Positions 5,536 through 12,882 of a stretch of 18,948 nucleotides of DNA are shown in pieces (positions within the stretch are counted from its first letter, which is position 1; every line of letters starts with the position of its first letter). The translations under genes and the position numbers were made by a program. This stretch comes from CBDUMN01 sp965368335 (lineage in GTDB: Bacteria; Pseudomonadota; Alphaproteobacteria; Rhodospirillales; JAPHRK01): the NCBI GenBank assembly GCA_965368335.1, contig CBDUMN010000066.1:1-18948 (forward strand). Direction: 5' to 3'. Under the pieces are notes generated by a model. It had not been told where the DNA came from and did no database searches. It worked only from the letters and a program-made list of their open reading frames with translations.

Positions 5536-6813
5536 TTAAAGCCCCCGCTTGATCGCCCGCCAGCCGATGTCGCGGCGGCAGAAGCCTTCCGGCCAGTCGA
5601 TGGCGTCGACCGCCTGATAGGCCCGCTTTTGCGCTTCGCTGACCGTTGCGCCCATGGCGGTGACGCCGAGCACCCGCCCGCCGCTGGCCAGCACCTTGCC
5701 GTCCTGGGCCTTGGTGCCCGCATGCAAGACGATGGTTTCGGGGACTGTGTTGGCCTCTTTCAGTCCTTTGATTTCGGTGCCTTTTTCATAAGAACCGGGA
5801 TAGCCCTTGGCGGCCATGACGACGACCATGGCGGCCTTGTCGTGCCACTCAAGCTCAATCTCATCCAGGCGGCCTTCGGCGGCGGCGACCAGGGCTTTCA
5901 GCGCATCGGACTTGAGCCGCGCCATCAAGACCTGACATTCGGGGTCGCCGAAGCGCACGTTGTATTCGAGGATTTTGAGGTCGCCATCCTTAATCATCAA
6001 GCCGGCGAAGAGAACGCCTTTGTAGGGTTTGCCTTCGGAAGCCATGCCCTTGATGGTCGGCAGGATGGCTTCTTCCATGATTTTGTCGATCATTTCGGGC
6101 GGCACCACGGGGGCGGGGGTGTAAGCGCCCATGCCGCCGGTGTTGGGGCCGGTATCGCCTTCGCCGACGGCCTTGTGGTCCTGGGCGGCGATCAGCGGCA
6201 GGGCGCGTTCGCCATCGACCAGGGCGAAAAAGCTGGCTTCCTCGCCGTCGAGAAATTCTTCGATCACCACTTCATTGCCCGCCTCACCGAACACCTTGTC
6301 GGCCATCATGGAATCGACGGCGTCGCAGGCCTCTTGTTCGCTCTGGCAAAGGATGACGCCCTTGCCCGCCGCCAGCCCGTCGGTCTTGACCACGATGGGC
6401 GCGCCCTTTTCCTTAATATAGGCCTTGGCGCTTTCTGCATCGGTGAAGCGGCCGTAGAAGGCGGTCGGCACGTTGTATTTGGCGAGGATGTCTTTCATGA
6501 AGCCCTTGGAGCCCTCAAGCTCGGCGGCTGCCGCGCTGGGGCCAAAGGCCTTGATGCCTTTTTCCTCGAGCCGATCAACGATGCCAAGCACCAGAGAGGC
6601 TTCGGGACCGACAACAACGAAATCAATCCCTTGATCGACCGCGAAGCTCACCAGACCGTCCACGTCTTCCGCCCCGACGGCGACGCATTCGGCGACATCG
6701 GCGATCCCGGCGTTGCCCGGTGCGCAATAGAGCTTCTCGCACTTGGGCGATTTGGCGATTGCCCAGCAAAGCGCATGTTCGCGGCCCCCGCCGCCGACCA
6801 CCAGAACTTTCAT
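5536..6813 (-). CDS. purD: Phosphoribosylamine-glycine ligase (GAR synthetase)
   Basis: A 425-residue ATP-grasp ligase that joins phosphoribosylamine and glycine with ATP in the second step of de novo purine synthesis, in the cytoplasm. It begins with the diagnostic MKVLVVGGGGREHALCWAI and APGNAGI. IVVKTDGLAAGKGV is the ATP-grasp lysine region, GPNTGGMGAYTPAP the family signature, and EYNVRFGDPECQ the metal-binding segment. Length is normal. The frame is open further upstream, but the ATG at 6813 has AAGGGGG nearby and fits the family's N-terminus exactly. It is divergent from xseA across 70 bp and is followed after 4 nt by the hydratase gene. Confidence 0.97.
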   Translation of the reverse strand: MKVLVVGGGGREHALCWAIAKSPKCEKLYCAPGNAGIADVAECVAVGAEDVDGLVSFAVDQGIDFVVVGPEASLVLGIVDRLEEKGIKAFGPSAAAAELEGSKGFMKDILAKYNVPTAFYGRFTDAESAKAYIKEKGAPIVVKTDGLAAGKGVILCQSEQEACDAVDSMMADKVFGEAGNEVVIEEFLDGEEASFFALVDGERALPLIAAQDHKAVGEGDTGPNTGGMGAYTPAPVVPPEMIDKIMEEAILPTIKGMASEGKPYKGVLFAGLMIKDGDLKILEYNVRFGDPECQVLMARLKSDALKALVAAAEGRLDEIELEWHDKAAMVVVMAAKGYPGSYEKGTEIKGLKEANTVPETIVLHAGTKAQDGKVLASGGRVLGVTAMGATVSEAQKRAYQAVDAIDWPEGFCRRDIGWRAIKRGL

Positions 6814-6846
6814 CGATATCCCCCTTAAAACTTTGGATGGCTTGGC

Positions 6847-6876
6847 TTGTAATCGGTTGCCGATATGTACCATATT
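6847..6876 (+). promoter_or_regulatory. Weak candidate promoter of xseA
   Basis: In the 70-bp purD/xseA divergent gap, TTGTAA (6847-6852) and CATATT (6871-6876) are 18 nt apart, each 4/6 to consensus. Transcription would begin only one or two bases before the ATG at 6884, implying a nearly leaderless message. No clear ribosome binding site precedes that ATG. The match is weak. Confidence 0.25.
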
Positions 6877-6883
6877 TGGCGGC

Positions 6884-8308
6884 ATGAACGAGCGAAAAAC
6901 AGACAGCGGCCATAACCTCCCCGAATTTACGGTGAGCGAAATCTCCCAGGCCTTGAAGCGGACCGTGGAAGAGAGCTTTTCCTTCGTCCGGGTGCGCGGC
7001 GAAATCTCCGGCTTCAAGCGGGCGGCGTCGGGCCATCTCTATATGGCGCTGAAAGACGACAATGCGGTGATGGACGGCGTTTGCTGGCGCGGCACGGCAG
7101 GGCGATTGGGGCTCAACCCGGAAGACGGCATGGAGGTGATCGTTCAGGGGCGGCTAACCACCTATCCCGGCCGCTCCAAATACCAGATCGTTATCGAGAG
7201 CATGGAATTGGCGGGCGAAGGGGCGCTGCTGAAACTTCTCGAAGATCGTAAACGCAAGCTCGCCGCCGAAGGCCTTTTCGATGCCGAGCGCAAAAAGGAT
7301 ATCCCCTTCCTGCCCAAGGTGATCGGCGTAGTGACTTCGCCGACCGGCGCGGTCATTCGCGATATTCTACACCGCCTTAATGATCGTTTTCCGCGCCATG
7401 TGCTGATGTGGCCGGTGCTGGTTCAGGGCGATGGAGCCGCCGAGCAGGTCGCCGCGGCTATTGAGGGCTTCAACCGGCTGGAAGCGGGCGGTGTGGTGCC
7501 ACGCCCTGATGTGCTGATCGTGGCGCGTGGCGGTGGCAGTCTCGAAGACCTTTGGGCGTTCAACGAAGAGGTCGTCGTGCGCGCGGCCGCTGCATCGCAA
7601 ATCCCGCTCATCTCGGCGGTTGGCCATGAGACCGACACCACGCTGATCGACTATGCGTCAGACCGACGGGCGCCCACCCCCACGGCGGCGGCTGAGATGG
7701 CCGTGCCGGTTCGTATGGAAGTGCTGGCCCAGGTAATGGACGACGGCGCGCGGCTGACCGCTGCGATCAATCGTCTGATGGACGACCGGGCCATGCGCCT
7801 GGAGGGGATGGCCCGTGGCCTGCCCGACCCGCAAAAAACCGTCCATGAAATGGAACAGCGTCTCGACGACTGGAGTGAGCGGCTGGTCAATAGCCGCCGG
7901 GTCTTCTTCGAGCGAAAAGGGGACGACCTCAAGGCCATCGGATCCCGGTTGCGTTTCCAGCCGATTGTCGAGACGGTGCGGTTCGGCGAACAGAAGCTGC
8001 AGGACCTGACTGCCCGGTTGGGGCTGTCGGGCAAGCGTCGATTGGATGATGCCGCGCAAAGATTGGAAAACTTCGACCGCCTGCTGGAAAGTTATAGCCA
8101 CAAAGGCGTCTTGGCGCGCGGCTATGCGGTGGTTCATGGCGCGGACGGTGTGATCGAGAAGGCCAAAGGCCTCAAAACCGGCGATGAGTTGGAAATTGAG
8201 TTCGCCGATGGCCGGACCCCGGTCGTGGTATCGGGCGGAACGCCAACGGCAGCGCCCAAGAAGCCGAAAGCCAAGCCTAAGGATGATCGCCAGGGAGAGC
8301 TGCTGTGA
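6884..8308 (+). CDS. xseA: Exodeoxyribonuclease VII large subunit
   Basis: A 474-residue large subunit of exonuclease VII, which degrades single-stranded DNA to oligonucleotides in repair and recombination together with XseB (not in this window). The N-terminal OB fold (about residues 14-112) contains RVRGEISGFKRAASGHLYMALKD. The catalytic domain follows, with VIGVVTSPTGAVIRDIL (147-163), LIVARGGGSLEDLWAFNEE (211-229), SAVGHETDTTLIDYASDRRA (244-263) and PTPTAAAEMAVP. A coiled-coil stretch (about 280-400) and a Lys/Pro-rich tail end the protein. The start at 6884 fits the family's N-terminus; the longer frame to 6743 overlaps purD. Its stop overlaps the GTG start of the M23 gene. Confidence 0.97.
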   Translation: MNERKTDSGHNLPEFTVSEISQALKRTVEESFSFVRVRGEISGFKRAASGHLYMALKDDNAVMDGVCWRGTAGRLGLNPEDGMEVIVQGRLTTYPGRSKYQIVIESMELAGEGALLKLLEDRKRKLAAEGLFDAERKKDIPFLPKVIGVVTSPTGAVIRDILHRLNDRFPRHVLMWPVLVQGDGAAEQVAAAIEGFNRLEAGGVVPRPDVLIVARGGGSLEDLWAFNEEVVVRAAAASQIPLISAVGHETDTTLIDYASDRRAPTPTAAAEMAVPVRMEVLAQVMDDGARLTAAINRLMDDRAMRLEGMARGLPDPQKTVHEMEQRLDDWSERLVNSRRVFFERKGDDLKAIGSRLRFQPIVETVRFGEQKLQDLTARLGLSGKRRLDDAAQRLENFDRLLESYSHKGVLARGYAVVHGADGVIEKAKGLKTGDELEIEFADGRTPVVVSGGTPTAAPKKPKAKPKDDRQGELL

Positions 8309-9117
8309 TCCGGCTACTGGTTTGGCTGCTCGCCTTCGTGGCTTTCTCGCAGGCGGCGAATGCGGGGAACATCATCCTGCAAGGTGAGTTCACCCAAGGC
8401 GGACTGATCACCGGAAACGTCTGGCCCGGTAGTTCCATTCAGCTCAACGGTAAGAGTGTCAAGGTGTCGCCGGACGGCTTTTTCGTTCTCGGTTTTGGAC
8501 GGGACGCCGAGCCCGAAGCGACATTGAATGTCACCTTTCCCGATGGATCGGTCGAAGATATTCCGCTCGAAATCACCAAGCGCAAGTTCAAGGTTCAGCG
8601 AATTGACGGACTGCCAAAACGCAAGGTGACGCCGAGGCCGGAAGATGTGAAACGCATTCGGGAGGACAACACCCAAATTGCCCAAGTGCGTCGCCTGAAT
8701 ACTGATGATGCCTATTTTTCTTCCGGGTTCATCTGGCCGCTTAAAGGGCGTGTTTCGGGTGTTTTCGGCAGTCAGCGAATTCTGAACGGCAAACCCAAGA
8801 GCCCCCATAACGGAGTCGATGTGGCGGCTCCCAAGGGGGCGGAAATCATTGCGCCCGCCGATGGGGTCGTGGCGCTGGTTCATCAGGACATGTTCTATTC
8901 CGGCAAAACCCTGATGATCGATCACGGTCACGGTCTTTCGTCCGTTTATATCCATATGAACGAGATTTTAGTCGCCGAAGGTCAACAGGTCGCCCAAGGA
9001 GACGCCATCGGTAAAGTCGGCATGACCGGCCGGGCGACGGGTCCTCATCTGCACTGGGGTGTGACGTTGTTCGGCACCCATCTGGACCCGGCGTTGGCTG
9101 CCGGGCCGATGGAGTGA
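8305..9117 (+). CDS. Secreted M23 (LytM-type) metallopeptidase
   Basis: A 270-residue exported protein. Residues 1-20 form a Sec signal peptide ending in QAANA. A beta-rich N-terminal region (about 25-100) precedes the M23 domain (about 143-260), with the zinc ligands H168 and D172 (HNGVD), Y215-H217 and H248-x-H250 (GPHLHWG). The full set implies an active peptidoglycan endopeptidase rather than an inactive activator of amidases. Start is GTG at 8305, overlapping the xseA stop (GTGA) with GGGAGAG just upstream, so translation is coupled to xseA. It converges on a GNAT gene with a 6-bp gap. Periplasmic cell-wall remodelling is the likely role; the exact bond cut is unknown. Confidence 0.92.
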   Translation: MIRLLVWLLAFVAFSQAANAGNIILQGEFTQGGLITGNVWPGSSIQLNGKSVKVSPDGFFVLGFGRDAEPEATLNVTFPDGSVEDIPLEITKRKFKVQRIDGLPKRKVTPRPEDVKRIREDNTQIAQVRRLNTDDAYFSSGFIWPLKGRVSGVFGSQRILNGKPKSPHNGVDVAAPKGAEIIAPADGVVALVHQDMFYSGKTLMIDHGHGLSSVYIHMNEILVAEGQQVAQGDAIGKVGMTGRATGPHLHWGVTLFGTHLDPALAAGPME

Positions 9118-9123
9118 TCGGGC

Positions 9124-9570
9124 CTATTTCAGCGGGTAGTCGTAGCGCACAAAACCGGTGAACCGGGCGACCTTGTCATACAGAGTGCGAGCGGTTTCGT
9201 TGTCTTCCTTGGTCATCCAGTAAAGGCGGCCCCAATTTTCGGCGCGGGCTTTTTCGGCCACGGCTTCGATCAGCTTGCGCCCGATCCCCGATTGACGGGC
9301 TGAAGGATCAACGAACAGATCTTCCAGATAACAGATCGGCTGTTCGGTCCAGGTGTTGAGATGGATGACGCAATGGGTGAGGCCGACGACCTGACCTGCG
9401 TCGTTTTCGGCGACGAGGCCGAACATGGGAATGCTTTCATTGTGCAGGCGTTCCCAAGTCGTCTGGCTGACGGCTGTCGGAACCTCCGCGCCGTAGAAGG
9501 TCAGATAGCCTTCCCACAGGGTTTGCCAATCGTTCCGATCGTTCTCGGCAAGAGGACGGATCGTGGTCAT
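9124..9570 (-). CDS. GNAT family N-acetyltransferase
   Basis: A 148-residue single-domain acetyltransferase. The N-terminal IRPLAENDRNDW is typical of the fold. YLEDLFVDPSARQSGIGRKLI (about 81-101) holds strand 4 and the acetyl-CoA pyrophosphate loop RQSGIG (92-97). WMTKEDNETARTLYDKV (about 118-134) is the conserved NxxA-x-xLY helix. The sequence resembles small-molecule/amine acetyltransferases, but the substrate cannot be read from sequence. Its ATG overlaps the stop of the diguanylate cyclase gene in TAATG, so it is translationally coupled and in the same operon. It converges on the M23 gene. Confidence 0.9.
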   Translation of the reverse strand: MTTIRPLAENDRNDWQTLWEGYLTFYGAEVPTAVSQTTWERLHNESIPMFGLVAENDAGQVVGLTHCVIHLNTWTEQPICYLEDLFVDPSARQSGIGRKLIEAVAEKARAENWGRLYWMTKEDNETARTLYDKVARFTGFVRYDYPLK

Positions 9571-10841
9571 TAGGCGAAACTGTAGCGGTTTTTGCCGGCC
9601 TTTTTGGAGGCGTACATGGCCTGATCGGCCCGCTCGACGAACATATCGGGGGTCTCGCCCGGTTCGTCGTAGAAGGCGATGCCGAGACTGGCGTGAATTT
9701 TCAAGTGCGTTCCGTCAATGTCGAAAGGCTCTTTCAAAGCCGCAATGATTTTCTCGGCGACCACCAGGGTATTGTCGCGCTCGTCGATGCCGAGGCAGAT
9801 GATGGCGAACTCGTCGCCGCCCAGGCGCGCCACGGTGTCGTTGATTCGCACGCAGTCTTTAAGCCTCTGGCCAACGGCCTTTAAAAGCTCATCGCCCATG
9901 TTGTGGCCGTAGGTGTCGTTGACCGGTTTGAAGCCGTCGAGATCGAGATAGATCAGACTGAACGGCTTCCCTTCGTGCCGGGAATGTTCGATAGCCGTTG
10001 TTAGGCGTTCGCGAAACAAGGACCGGTTGGGCAGCTGGGTGAGTGCATCGTAGTTGGCCTGACGCCAAATGCGCTCCTCGTTTTCCTTGCGCGAGGTAAT
10101 GTCGTGAGCGATGCAGATTTGGTTGGAGATGCTTCCGTCGTCATGGTGAATGGCGGTGACGGAAGCCCAGGCGACATAGAATTCGCCGTTTTTCCGTCGG
10201 TAGGAAATCTCGCCTTGCCAAGTGCCGTGCTCTTCGATGGAGAGGCGAATGTCTTCGTAAAATTTATCGTCATGCCGACCCGAACGCATAATGCCGGGCC
10301 GTTTTCCCTTGATTTCAGCCAGTTTGTAGCCGGTAAAGTCTTCAAAGGCCGGATTGACGAAAACAATTTCGTTATTGGCGTTGGTGACCGAGACGGATTC
10401 ATTTGCTGCATCAAGAACAATGGAAGCCAGCCGCAGCTGTTCCTGGGTTTTTCGTCTCTCGGTAATATCGGTATAGGTGGTAACGAACCCGCCTTCGGGC
10501 AGAGGATTTCCAATGATTTCCACCACTGTTCCATCGGGACGAGTTCGTTCGTACCGGTGGGGCTCGAACCGTCGCGCCAGTCCCAGCCGTGCTTGCACGA
10601 TGGCGTCGATGTCGCCTTCGCCATATTCGCCGCGTTTGGCGTTGAACCGGAAAATCTCCTCTATGGGCATCCCGCGATAGAGGTAGTTGGGTGGGAAATC
10701 AAGAATAGCGTTGAGTTGCTCATTGAAGAAAACCAACTCAAGGTCCGCATTGAAAATTGAAAACGCCTGAGCGAGATGGTTGACACCATCCAGTACCGCC
10801 TGCCAATCGTCGGCGCCATTAGCCTTTGTCGTCTTATCCAT
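9570..10841 (-). CDS. PAS-PAS-GGDEF diguanylate cyclase
   Basis: A 423-residue cytoplasmic signalling enzyme predicted to make c-di-GMP from two GTP. A first PAS domain of the PAS_7 type spans about residues 12-130 (QAFSIFNADLELVFFNEQLN). A second PAS domain spans about 135-252 (NNEIVFVNPAFEDFTGYKLAEIKGK, then the PAC-like ITSRKENEERI). The GGDEF domain covers about 255-423, with D300 in YLDLDGFKPVND, GGDEF at 341-345 and a complete inhibitory RxxD site (R332-D335) five residues before it. Activity and product inhibition are therefore both expected. No membrane segment is present, so the signal sensed by the PAS domains is internal and its ligand unknown. The ATG at 10841 is preceded by a 147-bp gap. 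A GNAT gene is coupled downstream. Confidence 0.95.
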   Translation of the reverse strand: MDKTTKANGADDWQAVLDGVNHLAQAFSIFNADLELVFFNEQLNAILDFPPNYLYRGMPIEEIFRFNAKRGEYGEGDIDAIVQARLGLARRFEPHRYERTRPDGTVVEIIGNPLPEGGFVTTYTDITERRKTQEQLRLASIVLDAANESVSVTNANNEIVFVNPAFEDFTGYKLAEIKGKRPGIMRSGRHDDKFYEDIRLSIEEHGTWQGEISYRRKNGEFYVAWASVTAIHHDDGSISNQICIAHDITSRKENEERIWRQANYDALTQLPNRSLFRERLTTAIEHSRHEGKPFSLIYLDLDGFKPVNDTYGHNMGDELLKAVGQRLKDCVRINDTVARLGGDEFAIICLGIDERDNTLVVAEKIIAALKEPFDIDGTHLKIHASLGIAFYDEPGETPDMFVERADQAMYASKKAGKNRYSFA

Positions 10842-10865
10842 TGTGTCGTAGCCCCTGCAACCTGC

Positions 10866-10914
10866 CTTCCGCAGCAGCCCCTTATTCGTTGGCTTATCAT
10901 TCGTAATGCGGAAG
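10866..10914. repeat. Inverted repeat with internal direct repeats upstream of the diguanylate cyclase
   Basis: CTTCCGCA (10866-10873) and TGCGGAAG (10907-10914) form perfect 8-bp arms around a 33-nt loop. The loop holds two ATTCGT copies (10884-10889 and 10899-10904) spaced 15 bp start to start. It lies 25 to 73 bp before the diguanylate cyclase ATG, in its leader or promoter. It does not resemble the c-di-GMP (GEMM) riboswitch consensus. The rest of the 147-bp gap holds no gene and no convincing terminator for the LPS operon. Confidence 0.35.
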
Positions 10915-10988
10915 AGGCGGGAGGATATACGATTCTCGCAAAAAGTTTAAGTATCGTTTTTTTGGCTCGTGTCGATTAGGGCCTGAGC

Positions 10989-11900
10989 CTAACTGTCGGG
11001 CCAGCGTTTATGGAGCCAGAGCCATTGTTCGGGCCGTTCTCTGATCCAGTCTTCGAGCATGGCGTTGACGCGGGTCATTAGCGCCAATGTATCGGCCTGT
11101 CGGTCGCCGCTGTTGGGCAGTTCCATGGGGGGATGGATGGTAATGCGGAAGCGGGCCGACCGGCCGAGCCGTTCGATGCGGCCAGGCACCACGTTGCATT
11201 TGTATTTGAGCGCAAAGGTCGCGAGCGCCGGGGCGGTCATGGCGTCGCGACCGAAAAACGGAACCGCGATTCCGTCGTTCATTTTCTGATCGACCAATAT
11301 GCCCAGATTGCCGCCGCTCTTTAAGACCGACATGATCTTTTTGGCCCCTTGCGCGCCTTTCGGCACTAAATCGAGATGGGGGTGGCGGCTGCGTTCGAAA
11401 AACAGGCTCGAAACCCACTTGTTGTCGGGCGCTCTGAAAACCGCCGTCGTCGGTTTGCCGAAATGGGCTCCGACCAAAGCGGCGATTTCCCAGTTGGCCA
11501 AGTGTCCGCCCCAGAGAATGGCCGGTACGCCCGGGTCGCTCAATCGTTCGAGGTTTTCCGCGCCGACGACCTCGAACCGGTTGCTATCGTTTTTAATGTC
11601 GACCCCATCGATCTTGGCGAATTCAAAAGCCGTTCGTCCCAGGTTGTCCCACATGTCAGTGATGATTTTCTCGATTTCCTCATCGGGCTTTTCTGGGAAA
11701 ACCATTTTCAGATTTTTCCGCGCTTTGCGCGTGACGACAAAACGCTTGCCGATCTTTCGTCCAATCCATCCGCCGATATTGGAGGCGGTATCCAAAGAAA
11801 GGAGGCGAATGGTTCGGAACGCCAGCCAAGCCAATACACCCTGAATGGGATGGCCGATGTACTTTTGCCGGAAGAGATAGGCGGGCGTCCTGTTAGCCAT
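10989..11900 (-). CDS. LpxL/HtrB-family lipid A late acyltransferase
   Basis: A 303-residue inner-membrane lysophospholipid-type acyltransferase that adds a secondary acyl chain to Kdo-lipid A. The catalytic HX4E motif is GGHLANWE with H133 and E138. FRAPDNKW (about 155-162), GILVDQKMNDG (substrate/acyl region) and PEQWLWLHKRWPDS at the C-terminus are all typical of LpxL/LpxM. The hydrophobic stretch about 19-36 may be the membrane anchor. It is the last gene of the LPS operon, and its ATG lies inside the end of lpxK (8-nt overlap, ATGGCTAA). Whether it is the LpxL or LpxM type cannot be settled by eye, so no symbol is given. Confidence 0.9.
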   Translation of the reverse strand: MANRTPAYLFRQKYIGHPIQGVLAWLAFRTIRLLSLDTASNIGGWIGRKIGKRFVVTRKARKNLKMVFPEKPDEEIEKIITDMWDNLGRTAFEFAKIDGVDIKNDSNRFEVVGAENLERLSDPGVPAILWGGHLANWEIAALVGAHFGKPTTAVFRAPDNKWVSSLFFERSRHPHLDLVPKGAQGAKKIMSVLKSGGNLGILVDQKMNDGIAVPFFGRDAMTAPALATFALKYKCNVVPGRIERLGRSARFRITIHPPMELPNSGDRQADTLALMTRVNAMLEDWIRERPEQWLWLHKRWPDS

Positions 11901-12882
11901 GACGTTTCACCGACAAAAGGAGCCGCTCCAAAACCTCGGGGTCGTCCCACTCAAGTGTGATGGTCAGGACATGCATTTTATTGTGCAACTCGGTGGGCAG
12001 CCGCATGGCGTCTTTTTCCGTCGTTACCGGAATGGCCATCAGGCGACTGGCTTCGTTCAACAAACCTTCGGCCTCGCCTGCGGTAAAAGGATGATGATCG
12101 GGAAATTCCCGCTTGCCGACGATTTCACATCCGATGCCTTCCAGGGTTTCGTAGAATTTTTCGGGACGGGCGATCCCGGCGAAAGCAAAAACCCGCTGGC
12201 CCTCGAGTGTTTTCTTTTCCGGCCCCGGCACGACCTTGGCGGTCAGCACCGGCGTTTCTGCGCCCGCTTTTCGGTGAATGAATTCGAGCAATCCGTCCAT
12301 GGGTTCGCCGATGACCAAAACCGCATTCGCCCGGCTGAGCCCTTCACTGATCGGTTCGCGCAACGGCCCGGCGGGAAGAAGTTTTCCGTTGCCGAAGCCA
12401 TAACCGCCATCGACCACGACGAAGGAAAGATCTTTGGCGATCCAGGGGTTTTGGAAGCCGTCGTCCATGACAATGAGGTCCGCCCCCGCCTCCGTCGCCT
12501 GTTCGGCGCCGGGCCGACGATCTTTGGAAACCCAGGTCGGGCCGATCTGGGCGAGCAGTAGGGGCTCGTCGCCCACGTCCATGGCGCTATGGATGCCGGG
12601 ACGCACCTGGACCGGGCCTTCCAGCCGTCCGCCGTAACCGCGCGAGAGAAAATGAACCGCTTTGCCCTGCTGGGTTAATAGTCTGCCGATGGACTGGGAA
12701 ACCGGCGTTTTTCCAGCCCCGCCGGTGACCACATTGCCGACACAGATGATTGGCACATCAGCCTGCCAGCGATGGGCCCAGGTGCGGTGTCCGATGGCGG
12801 CCATGCGGTAAATCCAGCCAAGGGGCGAAAGGAGTCGGCCGACCGGGTTGCCGCGTTGATGCCAGAACCAGGGGGCTTTCAT
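11893..12882 (-). CDS. lpxK: Tetraacyldisaccharide 4'-kinase
   Basis: A 329-residue peripheral membrane kinase that phosphorylates the 4' position of the tetraacyl disaccharide to make lipid IVA in the Raetz pathway. The P-loop is GNVVTGGAGKTP at 49-60. SRGYGGRLEGPV (80-91), VGDEPLLLA (103-111) and the LIVMDDGFQN motif (136-145, with the Walker B-like Asp pair D140/D141) are diagnostic. AFAGIARPEKFYETLE and FPDHHPFT follow in the C-terminal half. An N-terminal hydrophobic helix (about 14-30) is the expected membrane contact. Length is normal. The ATG overlaps the waaA stop (ATGA), and the stop overlaps the acyltransferase start. Confidence 0.97.
   Translation of the reverse strand: MKAPWFWHQRGNPVGRLLSPLGWIYRMAAIGHRTWAHRWQADVPIICVGNVVTGGAGKTPVSQSIGRLLTQQGKAVHFLSRGYGGRLEGPVQVRPGIHSAMDVGDEPLLLAQIGPTWVSKDRRPGAEQATEAGADLIVMDDGFQNPWIAKDLSFVVVDGGYGFGNGKLLPAGPLREPISEGLSRANAVLVIGEPMDGLLEFIHRKAGAETPVLTAKVVPGPEKKTLEGQRVFAFAGIARPEKFYETLEGIGCEIVGKREFPDHHPFTAGEAEGLLNEASRLMAIPVTTEKDAMRLPTELHNKMHVLTITLEWDDPEVLERLLLSVKRHG

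Noticed and set aside
5532..5723. N-terminal extension of the hydratase into purD
   Set aside because: The extra residues are Arg/Ser/Pro-rich and come from another frame of purD; the ATG at 5531 fits the family length and operon spacing.
5485..6828. 447-codon plus-strand open frame
   Set aside because: It is fully antisense to purD, is His/Gly/Phe-rich with no domain signature, and is explained by GC-biased third positions of the real gene.
6743..6883. N-terminal extension of xseA
   Set aside because: It overlaps the start of purD on the other strand and does not resemble the XseA N-terminus, which begins properly at 6884.
9104..9124. Imperfect hairpin at the convergent M23/GNAT ends
   Set aside because: A 7-bp stem with a bulge but no T-tract on either side; too weak to call a terminator.
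10929..10989. Terminator for the LPS operon after the lpxL-like gene
   Set aside because: GGCTC/GAGCC arms exist, but on the minus strand they are followed by A rather than T, so they do not make an intrinsic terminator for that operon.
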